From positions 7,564,001 to 7,628,000 of the forward strand of contig OZ014416.1 in the NCBI GenBank assembly GCA_963965975.1: a DNA stretch of 64,000 nt, given 5' to 3'. Position 1 is the stretch's first letter. Every line of letters begins with the position of its first letter. Position numbers and translations under genes: made by a program. Under the pieces are notes generated by a model, which did no database searches, was not told where the DNA came from, and was given only the letters and a program-made list of their open reading frames with translations. Shown one piece after another: positions 12,001 to 23,183 of this stretch. This DNA is from Xestospongia bergquistia (Eukaryota > Porifera > Demospongiae > Haplosclerida > Petrosiidae).

Positions 12001-15000
12001 CATTCCTTTTATCACTTAACACCTGGCCATTAGACTAATAATTAACAAGAGTATCATACTTATCATATAAGGAGTAGTGGGTGTGGTTATTAGAAATTTC
12101 TATGTTGATTTGTCCTTTAAATTTCATACTAGTAAAGAATTAACAAGGATAGTTATTGGTAGCTATAAGATTCAGTGGGTGTGGCCTGTTATAATAGAAC
12201 ATAATCCTTACTAATTTTAGATTATTAAGTTATTGATTGATAAAATATAATTGACATTGTAATAGTTGTTATGACAACAACTGTTACTATGATATAATGT
12301 TATTGATAATTTAAAGTATAACAATTATAAACAGATAAGTTATGTTTATTTGTATGTTTAATACAAAGATACAATTATTAATATTATTAGTAGTTATCAC
12401 TATTAATATTCACAATGTGAGATGTAGCTCTTATTAATCTTCACAATTCACTTAAGTGTTTCAGTGCTCTGTCATTGTGTCTGTTTCAAAAGCACAAGCA
12501 ATACAGTAGAGTTTATCACTCCCAAAAAATTACTGTGCATACAATATATGAATTCTCAACATTTTCAATGTGGACATTTTCCTAAAAATGCTTTTTTTCT
12601 CAATTATGGCAATTTTTTACCTCGTTTTGCTAACATCTTTGTATCCATGCCTATCTGAAAAATAATATTTGTTATGTGATTAATAACTTGCACATTTAAG
12701 TGACTTGATTGAGGAGTTTCCTCAAATTTCCTCTTCTATCCATTTGAACATTTTGGTTCAGTAATGAGTATAGTAAGTGTTACTAAATCTAACTCTATTC
12801 TTTACAGAATGGGGACTCTCTATTACATCTTGCTTGTGCAAATGGTAAAGTAGACGTTATTTCATATCTACTTCACACTGGAAAAGTCAATCCACTTGCT
12901 TGTAACAATCATCACAATACACCACTAGAAGAAGTCCTACTGAATGATGAAAACAGATTTGAAATATTGAAGATGTTTGAGCCATTTGAGAAAAGTCATC
13001 AAGACTATCCAGTTGATTCATATAGAAAAGTATTTTTTTGTGGAAACAAGACAGCCGGAAAGAGTTCATTAACCCAATGCATTATATATCGTGCTGATAA
13101 ACCTCCTGATTATCACTACAACCCTTCTCAATGTGTCAAAGGCGTTCAATTGGAAACTGCTGGTATTAACTATCATAATGTTCGTAGTCATGAAGTTGGT
13201 AATATTATTCTTTATGATTTAGCTGGTCATCAAGAATATTATAGTAGTCATGCAGCTGTGCTGGAGAATCTTATGTTGAGAACTCCTGCAGTTTTTACAA
13301 TAGTGATAGATTCAACAAAAGGTTTGGAATACTTCAAGAAGCAGTTGTATTACTGGTTTACCTTTATTGAAAATGTTTGTGCCAATTTAACCAAACCTTC
13401 TCAAGTGATTGTTGTTGGAAGCCATGCTGATCAATTTACCGGTAGTTATGATGAATTGAAGTTGCATGTCAATTATGTTGTTAAAGATGCTGTTCGTAAA
13501 CAAGAGTATAGAGGTTTTGTTGCCATGGAGTGTCATCGTCCAGCTGGAAAAGGTTTCCCCGAATTCATTGTTCACCTTCGTGAAAGTTGTAAGGCTGTTG
13601 TTGATAAGTCTGATAGCATTAGTTATTATTGCCATGTCCATTATGCCTACCTCCAAAAGCTACAGAAAGTAGCTATTAGATTTAATGAGCTTATTGAAAG
13701 CCTAAAAGCTCTTGGTGATCCTTCCCTCCCTTCAGATGAAGCAGTTGTTGTTGACTACTTGTCAATTCTCAGTGATATAGGTCTTGTTCTGTTTCTGAGA
13801 AATAAAATAGTTTCTAATAGTTGGATTGTAATTGATAAATCAACCCTTCTTGCGGAAGTTAATGGTGTTCTTTTTAATCAGAACATCAAGCGTCTTCCTA
13901 TGCCAACCTCTAGCAACACTGGTATTGTCCATGTTAATGTTTTACGAGAGCTATTTCCAACATACGATACAAGTATGCTTATTGATTTTTTGAAAAGCAT
14001 GGAATTTTGTCATGTTATTGATTCAGACACATTGGATACTATTACTACCAACCTGTCTTCATCAGATCATGTTTCTAATGTTGATGTTCTTTTCTTTCCA
14101 GCTCTCATCACAACAGAGCCTCCTCAAAATTTAAATGAGCATTTCAAAAATGGATTTGGTTGGTGTTTGTATTGTCCTAATCCATTTCAATTTCTTTCTG
14201 TTCGCTTTCTTCACATTCTTTTGCTTCGATTAGCATATCTATATTCCCTTCCTAGTCACCATAAAGTTGGTGAAGTGGTTACAAAATCTGCTATAGAGCA
14301 TTTCGATCGTCGTTGTACAGTCTGGAAGAATGGTATTTATTGGAAACATAGCACTGATGTAGTAGTGGAAGTGACAGATGATAATAGATGTCTCACTGTG
14401 TTCGTTTCCAATCTCAAAGGAATTGAAAGTCAAAAGATATGTTGCTCTATTATAAAACTGGTTCTTTCTCTTCAAAAGCGGTTTTGTCCATGTAAAATTG
14501 AAGAGTACATCATCCCTTCTGGATCGTTAGCTGACATTCGTAGTAAGGCCATTTCTAAACGAATACTCTACAGATTAAATGATGTAACTCGAGGAATGCT
14601 ATTTAACAAGGAAATATTTGATCACAATGAAGTTCAAGACAGTCCAATCAATGTTAAATTCATTTGTCCACATGAGCCATACATCTCCCTTGCACCAGCA
14701 GTCATCCATGTCTTATTCTCCAATAATAAAGCTAATCAAGTTATTCCAGAGAGATTTCTGCAACACATTCAAGAAGTTGCTCCCAGTATAATGTCATCTT
14801 ATAATACAATCAAAGGTAGCACCTATTCTGATGTTGCCAGTCATCTCAATGACTATAGCTTTTTCATTGGACAAAATCCATTGGTAAGTTACAGTACTAT
14901 ATTAAACCTAATACATGTCTTCATTATTATATGATATATGAGACTATATATCTTTTATATGTGAACATAATTAATTCCTTTGATTGATATCTTATGATTT

Positions 15001-18000
15001 TCCTGTAGTCTATTCATTTCAAATATGCATTTAATTAAATTTTAGGACCTCATGACTCAACCTTTAACATGTGATGAAATACTAAGTATCTCAAAAGATC
15101 GCCTTCAATCTACAAATATTTCAACACTAAAAGGTTTGATTTTCATGTTTATTGGGAGCATTATATGGACTGTCTTCTATTCTTATGTTTTTCTTACACA
15201 TATCTGAGTGCATATGTATATCTAAGGACATTGTGTAGTAAATGATAGCTTTCTTATTATAGTTAGTGTGTATACATGTACATTGTTGTCACTAATGACT
15301 TTGCTCTTCTGATTTATATTTATTAGAAGAACATCCTGAGAAATGTGATCTCCTGCAACTAATGTCAGGTATTGCTTTTCAATGGTATATTATTGGTGAA
15401 TGTCTTGGAATTCAATACACACATCTGGCCTCTTTGCAAAGCAAGACTTTAAGAGACATTGACAAACTTGCCAAAGTACTCCAACTTTGGATGGATACAA
15501 TGCCTAAACCAGTCACTTGGAACACAATTTTACAGACAATAGAAAGTCCACCTATTGAAAATAAAGTTATTGTCATGGAAATAGAAGAGTTCTTAAAATG
15601 TGAGTGCTTATATAGTCCTAGTAAATTAGGTAATTGTACTTCTGTTAATTCTTTTTGCTTAAAAGCCATAATCACGTTTTGCTTGAGGAAAATAACTTAG
15701 TGTGGTAGAAAATAAGAGAAATTTCTTAATAATGATACTTTACTTATCATTACCTTTGTAAGGTAGTAATCATTATATATTATTATTTATGTAGCCCAAA
15801 CAAATGGAAGTAGTGACATTTGTGATGATGATCTATTGGAATTATTAACCACTACTGGTAAGATATTAAAATGTACTGGTTCATTATAGATCTTCCACAT
15901 TTAATGATGACTCAGCAATTACACGTAACTAAAATATCTTTATTTGATAAATACATATCCTCAAATATACATTATATACTTTTATACAAACAATTGTCTA
16001 CAACACTTTAAGTTTAGAGTTAGTTATTAATGTATTGTATTATCCACTCTAGTGTCAACATAATAATGGTACATATATTTATACTAATATATTATATGTT
16101 TATTTTTATGTTATAATTTTATAGAAGATGTAATACAAACAGACAAAAACACAATTGAGCAACAAAATGATGGTAAGTTAATATTACTTAATCTGTATAT
16201 GTTTACATAATGATTATTAAATAACTAATTAATATATCCTTCACAATACAGATGTGGATGAAAGTGTTAATGAGTCTATTACTGAGGACAGTAACACTGT
16301 TAGTGGTAGGTTCATCATGACTATAATTAGTGGAAAGATGATATACATTATTAATTCTATCAAGTTTGTGCATATTTTATTCTAATGTAGTGACTACTAG
16401 TAAGTTTAGCAATTTTCTGAGCCACATCCAAATTGACTAGACAGTTTTATTCATGATATTAAAATTTTAGAGATTATTACAACAGTTACTAAATTACTAG
16501 TTACTATATGTCTTCACTTATAGTAGAAGATGAAAGTGTTGATAAAACTATCATTGACAGTAGTAAGACTATTACTGGTAAGTTGATATCATTATGTTTG
16601 ACTAAATACGTATTGTAGACATTAGAGAAAGTAGACCATCCTATTTACTTTGAAGCAAGCATACTTACTTCATTTATCATAAAAACAAGGCCCAAGTTTA
16701 ATATATACTTGTACTAATATTTCTTTAACATACACATCATATATACTGGCTGAGTGTATGTGTTGCAGGTCAGACTTGGAGTCAAATAAATTAGTATTTG
16801 TATTTAGTTATATTTAAATACATTGTAAGAGTATTTGTATTTGTATTTTGAAGTTCGAAAATCTAGATATTTGTATTTGTAACTGAAATACACTGCAAAA
16901 GTATTATTTGTTTACTAAATGTTTTATGCCTTTGACAATATAGGTGATGATAGTGAGTCTATTACTGACAACAGTCACAGAGTTAATGGTAAGTTTATTA
17001 TTACTATAATTAGTAAAAAAATGGTTCATTACATCATTGTATACATACAGTTTAAAAGAACAGATACCTCCAATAAATATTAAATGAATTATATATATAT
17101 ATATTTTTTTCTTGACTGTTCACATATTATATATAGTTTAATGTACATGTTATATAGTGGAAAGTAATGTAACTATTAATGTATAATTGTCACTTTGTTC
17201 TACTCATTATTCTATAGAATGTGCTATGGAATCAAGTGCTGCTGATTCAAATGAAGTATCTGTTACTGACAACTTATCCATAGAACATCAGGTATGATTT
17301 ATCCTATTGATAGTAGATTATAGTAATAGTAGTTATTAACAATTTCAATTTGTTAAAGATATTAAGGGATGTTCCTCTTGCCGGTGTGTAGCTATTAACA
17401 TAATAGTTATAATCAGGAGTTATTCTTGATAAATAACTCATTTGTATCATTTAAATCTTCTACTCATTTGCATCAACTGTATAGATTAGTGCCCAGACAC
17501 TTAATAGCTTAATGTAAAAAGGGTGATCTGGCATATTCACAGGCAAGATGGCAGATCTCAGTAATTTGCTTCAGATACAGTTTTTCACATTAAGCAATTG
17601 TGTGTCTGGGTCTGTGACTAAGTCAATTGAACAGTCATATCACTATATGTAACCACACCCATAAAACATTTTTTGTTGTTGTGGGTTCTTAGAAACATTC
17701 CTAAATTTGACATAGATAGATTGATAGTTTCACTGTGTGACAATGAATACTATTAACAATTATTGTAATTCCTTACCTCTGGTATTAGCAATAATATAGA
17801 CAATTTTTACATTATCAATATTGTGTATTGTAAAACTAAATTACCACATATATCATTACTTATATCCTGTATCCAATAGCAACATTCTACTAATGAACTA
17901 TCAAGTGAACACAAACCAAATACTCTCCCTAGTAATACTACACAACAAGGTAATATAATGTATTTGATGATTTCAATTGTGTTTGTATAGAGTTATTTTA

Positions 18001-20057
18001 TAGTCTATATTGTTATAATTGACATAAGTATGTTGATAAGATATCTTAATTAACTACTTCTTCATAGTTTACTTATAAATTAATACATTGGTGTCTTATA
18101 ATAGAAAGCATAAGTTTGTGTGGTAGAAAATAAGAGAAATTGCTTAATAATGACACTTTAGTTATCATTACCTTTGTAAGGTAGTAATCATTATATTTAT
18201 TATTTATGTAGCCAAGACAAAAGGAAGTAGTGACATTTGTGATGATGATCTATTGGAGTTATTGACCACTACTGGTAAGATATTGTTAAAATGTACTTGT
18301 TCACTACAGATCGTCCTCATACAATGATGACTTAGCAATTATTCTTAACAAAAATATCTTTATCTGATAAATGCATATACCTCAAATATATAATTTATCT
18401 AGAAATTGGTTTGTTAACAAGCAATATATTCTTTTACTAATGATTGTCTGCAATATTTTAAGTTTAAATTTAGTTGTTAGATGTAGTGTAATAAGTTTAG
18501 TAATTTTCTAATCCACACCATTATCAACATATAATTGTACATATATATATACTAATATTATTATGTGTTTATTTTTATTGTTATAAATTTGTAGAAGATG
18601 GAACACAACAGACAATAACACAACTGAGCATTGAAGGTACTATATTTTACTGATTTCTCTAATTGTTGACATATTATATATAGTTTAATATACATGTTAT
18701 GTAACAATTATATTGGAAAGCAATGTAACTATTAATATATAATTGTCACTTTGTTCTACTCAATATTCTATAGAATGTGCTAACAAATCAAGCGCTCTTG
18801 ATTCAACTAAAGGCTCTATTACTGACAACTTATCAATGGAACATCAAGTATGATTTATGCACTTATGTAATAGATTCAATTAATTGTAGTCATTAACAAA
18901 TTTAACAGTGTTAGGATATACATGTAGTTCGAGATGTCTCACACTATTATAAAGTCACTATAATAAGTAACATTACTAATGGATAATTTATAGCTATGAT
19001 AGTAAGTTTTCCAGATGAACTGTAATGAAGTAAAATTTAAAAATAAATCAAAGCTATAGAGACTGTACTTGATAATAAGCCAGTGTCATTAGCAACAATT
19101 CATTAATAACTCAGTAATTAGTCTTGTCAGCTAATAACATAAATAGCTTTTTTCAGTAATTAGGAGTTATCCTTGCTAATCAGATCATTTGCTTTCTATA
19201 AGCTGAGTAGTCTCATTCCAGACACCCACTAGTTTAAAGTCAGGAAAAATGAGATATCTCAGTTGTTGAAGTGATATGTTCCTGATGATACAAAAGTAGT
19301 TTCTGGCATCTGGGCATGTAGCTGAGCAGCCACTCCCATGAAACATTCTTTGTTGTTGTGGGTTCTTAGAAGCATTCCTACACTTGACATAGATAGATTG
19401 ATAGTTCCACTAAATTATACCTCATATATTATCACTTATATCCTGTATCCAATAGCAACATTCTACTAATGAACTATCAAGTGAACACAAAGCAGATACT
19501 CTCCCTAGTAATACTACACAACAAGGTAATATAAGACACCTAAATAATAAACACTACATATAATGTATGTGATGATTACAATTGTGTTTATATAGAGTTA
19601 TTTTATAGTCTATGTTGTTATAGTAGACATAAGTAGTTTATATATGTTAATAAGATATCTTAATTAACTACTTCTCTTCTGAATAGTTTACTAACTATTC
19701 TTTAATTCAGTTACTTATCCTGTAGACACTATTGATCCATCAGAAATATTTCTTGATTATTTTGCTGATATCTGTGAAGCCATTCAAGTTAAACCTTTGT
19801 TTACTGTTAATAGACTCCTTACTGCTAGATTGATATCATTGAATGTTAAGAAAGAAGTAAAAAGTATGAGTGGTGATGATTATGACAAAGCAGACAAAGT
19901 AGTCACTGAACTACAACGACAGGTTGAAGAAAAGGGAATTAAATATTTAAAAGCTATTTGTGACTTCCTTCTAAAGCAGAACCACGGGTTAAAAGACATT
20001 GGTACAAGAATGAAAAGTCAACTAGAAAGTGAGACATTTTATCATACAACACTATAA
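6015..20057 (+). CDS. Gene 1: ankyrin-Roc-COR-Death-CARD protein (about 1358 aa, 22 exons)
   Basis: Spliced gene with consistent GT-AG borders. Exons: 6015-6053, 6360-6452, 6843-6959, 7731-7829, 8359-8457, 9253-9354, 10944-11045, 12808-14883, 15046-15133, 15327-15599, 15795-15857, 16125-16172, 16252-16305, 16524-16577, 16944-16988, 17218-17291, 17880-17949, 18212-18274, 18595-18636, 18774-18847, 19456-19525, 19726-20057. They sum to 4077 nt in one frame. The start MAAQLSEREQEKI recurs in genes 2 and 3 with an immediate donor. Domain order: ankyrin (residues 14-270), Roc (about 290-480), COR (to about 800), Death (939-1029), acidic Ser/Thr-rich linker, CARD-like end (1249-1358). The order ankyrin-Roc-COR-Death is that of DAPK1 lacking the kinase. 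A role as a GTP-switched death-fold adaptor is inference. Confidence 0.85.
6360..11045 (+). CDS. Gene 1 ankyrin-repeat exons (six)
   Basis: Each exon from 6360 to 11045 is 93-117 nt, begins and ends in phase 0, and encodes about one ankyrin unit of 31-39 residues. The clearest reads DDDTALHLASGNGHTETVQ at 8359-8457 and TPAHHAAKYGHVDALKLL at 10944-11045. The exon at 7731 (DEIMLAAAVKGLVDIVKEA) is a weaker repeat. Phase-0 single-repeat exons can be added or lost without shifting the frame, which fits the different repeat numbers in the three genes. Confidence 0.85.
8590..11530 (+). repeat. Tandem duplication of an ankyrin exon with its introns, about 1.7 kb unit
   Basis: The intron text from 8590 (taatgacagtatactttcac) recurs at 10300, and the two copies stay collinear through the exons at 9253-9354 and 10944-11045 and into the next intron (near 9400 and 11095). 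The exons differ at a few residues (HVATQYG against HHAAKYG). A third copy of the downstream intron lies after 31932 in gene 2. This shows how one repeat exon was added. Confidence 0.8.
12808..14883 (+). CDS. Gene 1 Roc-COR exon (692 codons)
   Basis: A single large exon opening with a last ankyrin repeat (NGDSLLHLACANGKVDVI) and running through a Roc GTPase and a COR region. GTPase motifs: P-loop GNKTAGKSS at residues 296-304, switch II DLAGHQEYY from residue 354 (the DxxGxxE form), and a G4-like GSHAD at 421-425. COR-like sequence follows with conserved blocks SILSDIGLVLFL, SNTGIVHVNVLRELFP and GFGWCLYCPNPFQFLSVRFL. The exon ends before a GTAAGT donor. In the ROCO family Roc and COR act together as a dimerising GTP switch. 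The short antisense ORFs here are shadows. Confidence 0.9.
15046..15599 (+). CDS. Gene 1 Death-domain exons
   Basis: Exon 15046-15133 encodes a 29-residue lead-in (DLMTQPLTCDEILSISKDRL), and 15327-15599 encodes about 91 residues of a Death domain. Recognisable features are IAFQWYIIGECLGI in the first helices, LAKVLQLWMD, and the family-typical VTWNTILQTIESPPI before the last helix. From here on the exons are in phase 1 at both ends. The donor of the first exon is GTTTGA, weaker than the rest but identical in gene 2 (35278). Confidence 0.8.
15795..19525 (+). CDS. Gene 1 linker exons: repeated acidic Ser/Thr-rich cassette (11 exons)
   Basis: Eleven micro-exons of 42-74 nt encode a probably disordered linker of about 220 residues. 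A cassette is duplicated: SSDICDDDLLELLTTTG (15795-15857 and 18212-18274), an EDG/EDV-type exon (16125 and 18595), an ECA..SS exon (17218 and 18774), and HSTNELSSEHK (17880 and 19456). Between the copies lie three related exons with the ESITEDSNTV or ESITDNSHRV pattern. Flanking intron sequence is duplicated too. The DDDLLELL block resembles a short acidic docking or activation motif, but its function is unknown. Confidence 0.75.
16770..16915. repeat. ATTTGTATTTG-rich intron repeat, gene 1
   Basis: An AT-rich block of about 150 bp with direct repeats of gtatttgtatt and aaatacattgtaagagtat sits in the intron before the exon at 16944. The same block stands at 36905-37045 in gene 2, so it predates the duplication. 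It looks like an old non-autonomous element, family unknown. Confidence 0.5.
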
Positions 20058-20213
20058 TTATATTATATAATTAATATTTGTATAACTGAGTCTTTAATAA
20101 TGTTATAATTGACTATTCTACTGTATATGACAAATATGTTTATTTTCTATGTACTAAAGACTTAGCTCCACCTACTGGTATCCAGTCCTCTACAATTGTT
20201 TTACATTGTGTAG

Positions 20214-20545
20214 GTAGTATTGATCCATCAGAACTATTTCTTGATTATTTTGCTGATATTTGTGATGTCATTGAAGTTAAACCACTTTCTATTGTTAATC
20301 AGCTCCTTACTGCTAGATTGATATCATTAAATTTTAAAAAAGATGTAGAAAGTATGAGTGGTGATAATTATGACAAAGCAAATAAAGTGGTTAATGAACT
20401 ACAACGACAGGTTGAAGAAAAAGGAATTGAGTTTTTAAAAGCTATCTGTGACTTCCTTCTAAAACAGAACCACGGGTTAAAAGATGTTGGCACAAGAATG
20501 AAAAGTCAACTAGAAAGTGAGACATTTTATCATATAACACTGTAA
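20214..20545 (+). CDS. Gene 1 alternative last exon: second CARD-like domain
   Basis: This exon has the same length (332 nt), entry phase (1) and design as 19726-20057, with its own acceptor (ttacattgtgtag) and its own stop. It encodes SIDPSELFLDYFADICDVIE followed by a close relative of the first CARD-like sequence. Since the first exon ends in a stop, the two can only be alternatives: the donor at 19525 may join either. Both exons stay open in gene 2 as well (39935 and 40425), which argues that both are used. Confidence 0.7.
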
Positions 20546-20972
20546 CACGTATTACATTATATTACAAAATTAGCATTTTTATAACTAATTAATGGTGTTA
20601 TAATTGAGTAATCTATTGTACTGCAGGTTTAGCTCCGCCTACTTAATCTACAGTCTTCTACAATTTTTTGGTACTTTTTACATTTGGCTATATTTCCTTA
20701 GTACAGCTGGTTAATGAATATACTTACATGTTATAAAGTTTAGACCTTTAGTTTCTTATATTATGGTTGTTTTTGTTAATTATATTATTATTAAAATACA
20801 TAACAAATTAATCCTCTATTATTATTATATTAATAACATAAAATTTGAAGTATTCCACAATTACTTAACTACAATATTTCATTAAAACAATATACAACAT
20901 CATTCAGTAATTGTCTGATAATATTCTATAACACATTTACTAACAGCAGTGAGTAGTTATCTAATGTAGTGT
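20546..20972 (-). pseudogene. 3' flank of gene 1 and remnant of a phospholipase 3' end
   Basis: No gene remains. The sequence matches the 3' flank of gene 2 (40757-41160). From about 20925 it matches the region just past the phospholipase polyadenylation site at 42700-42747 (ataacacatttactaacagc, tatctaatgtagtgtc). At 20973 the match stops abruptly and the copia fossil begins, so the phospholipase copy once present here is gone. Confidence 0.6.
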
Positions 20973-23183
20973 CAAACACCCTCAGATGACTTAGGTCTGG
21001 TCTCCTTTGGTACCATTTTTCATAAGGTGATACCCTTTCTTTAAATGCCCTGGTGGGAACTCTGTTTCTAATGTAAGCTGCTGTAGCCACAGCTTCACCA
21101 CAATAGCTATCAGATAACCTTGCAAATCTAATCATGGTTCTTGCTGACTCCATCAAAGTGCGATTTAGTCTTTCTGCTACTCCATTCTGTGCAGAGGAAT
21201 ATGGGACAGTGAGCTCATGTCTGATACAAAAGCCTTTAGATTTAAGAAATTCTTCAAATTCTTTAGAAACATACTCCCTTCCATTGTCTGTACGAAGTGT
21301 ACTGATACTCAATCCACTGTCATTCATAGCAAGAGGTTCAAAATCTTTAAACTTATATAAAATTTTGGATTTGTGTCTCATAAAATAGACTTGACAACAT
21401 CTCGAATAGTCATCAATGAACGACAAGAAATATCTTTTTTGTCCTAATGACTCAGTGGGCATTGGTCCACACATGTCACTGTGAACGCATTGTAACTTTC
21501 TGGTGGAGCGAATTCCTCCAACACGCTCAAACGGTTTTCTGTGCAGTTTGCCTACAATGCATATGATAGCTCATCATTCTTCAAAATGGTCATTCCTCTC
21601 ACGAGCTCTTTAGAAGCTACTTCTCTCATTTGCTGTTTCCCTAAATGACAAAGTCTTCTATGCCATAAATCGGCTGAGTTACCCTTTTCAAATGCTGATG
21701 AGGCACACTGTTGTACCTGCACCACGGGTTTACAGTTTAGCTTGTATAACTTATTGTCAACCAACGACCCCATGCCAATTAACTTCCCTTTTCTATTCTT
21801 AATAAAGCAATTTAGGTCTGTGAATCTAACAGTATTGCCCTTCGATACTGCTGCTCTCACTGAAAACAAATTACTTGTAAGTTTAGGGACATACAACACA
21901 TGTCTCATGACACAATTTTTCTGTTTGCTAACCTTCAATGTCATATTAACTTGAATATCTCCTGTACCAAGAGCTTCTACGTGACGTCCATCACCAAGGC
22001 TCACTTTCTCTGGAACTTCAAACTTGCAATACTGATACAACATTTCCTTTGAATGAGTCATGTGACTAGTGGCACCAGAGTCTCGGTCACTGACGCATCA
22101 GCCAAGACAGTAAATACTCCCTCTGACTCCTGTGACATCTCTTTAGCAGGTTTTGCATTGTGTCTACCAGTCAGTTTAGGATGTGTTCTTGTGGTTTCTT
22201 GGGACAGTCCCATTGAAGATGTCCTGTTTGTCCACACGTAAAGCACTTCAGCTTCCATTGGCGACGTTGCCTGTTAGGCTGTTACTACCTATCTCATAAT
22301 GGTAGAGTGCTGTACCAGAGTCACCTGGCCTTTCCCTACCATATTCCCTGTTCGGCTTCTTTTCTTCGTGGATCAACGATTGCTGAGTATGGCTCAAAGT
22401 GACTGTGTCTCGAGCCTCTAGAGCTGTAACTAACGTTTGAAAACTTGCAGGCAAACTACCAAGGAGCGTTACCACCTGGTCTTCCTCTGCAATAGGTGCT
22501 GCGAGGGCGGAGAGCTTATCAGTCAATTCCTTCATCCTTTTCATGTGAGCTTCGACGGAGGTACCTTCTTTCATCTCTAAAGGAAAATATTGTTTCTTCA
22601 GTAGGAGTTTGTTAACCAGTGTATGTCTCTCAAAATGGTTACACAAAGCATCCCATGCTGGATTCGATCTATCATATGAAGTGATAAGGTAAAGTTGAGA
22701 CGGGCTGATAGCAAGTACAAATGTTGAGAATGATTTCTGCGCCCTTTTGTTCTATTCAGCCTCTTCTTGAGAGCTGTCGCTCCATGCCTGAGTACCTCTG
22801 TTTCGTCTACTAGGCCCCACAGACCATTAGCCAGCAAGAGATGTTTCATTTGGAATTTCCAAACGAACCAATTGTTTGCATCTAGTCTGTCAATAGAACA
22901 TTTTGTTTGTCCAATTGTTGCTTCAGCCATAACACCGTTGATCTGGACTCATAAACTGTTAGCAGAGTTTAAGCAACGAATTGATTATGAGAGAGTATAA
23001 TATAACAACAATAAATATAAACATAAATAGCAAGTCAGCAAGAGAGAGATTGATCAATAGACATATATATAACAATACAAAAAGCATTCCTTTTATATAG
23101 CATCATTTACAGGAAGTATTACATAACTATGTTTACATAAGTGGTTAACACATTCATACTTATTAAATCACTATTCTCCAACA
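20973..23183 (-). mobile_element. Ty1/copia-type LTR element, broken fossil
   Basis: A minus-strand LTR retrotransposon of the copia family. Recognisable parts, in element order, are an LTR (22957-23183), a copia-type gag region (about 22250-22930), a GAG-pre-integrase region (about 21550-22060) and part of an integrase core (about 20940-21474). It is broken, with at least a few disruptions, and is not a complete element. Its codon and base composition is clearly richer in GC than the surroundings. The parts are still easy to recognise, so it is probably not very old, but with a single LTR no age can be taken from LTR divergence. Confidence 0.85.
22957..23183 (-). repeat. Long terminal repeat of the copia fossil
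   Basis: On the minus strand the segment begins TGTTGGAGAATAG and ends GCTAACA, the TG...CA ends expected of an LTR. The gag region follows shortly after. It is 227 bp long, within the usual copia range. Only one LTR was found. Confidence 0.7.

Noticed and set aside
13387-13656. Antisense and alternate-frame ORFs inside the Roc-COR and Death exons (also 14239-14475, 15412-15675, 33544-33813, 35532-35828)
   Set aside because: Shadows of strongly coding exons. They recur in both genes only because the sense sequence is conserved.
12808-14883. NACHT/NLR reading of the P-loop protein
   Set aside because: The DxxGxxE switch, the GSHAD motif close behind and a COR-like region fit Roc-COR better. 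No NACHT-type Walker B cluster of acidic residues was seen.
16770-16915. ATTTGTATTTG block considered as a telomere-like or satellite insertion
   Set aside because: Only a few irregular units are present, in the same intron position in genes 1 and 2. It is an old shared intron repeat.
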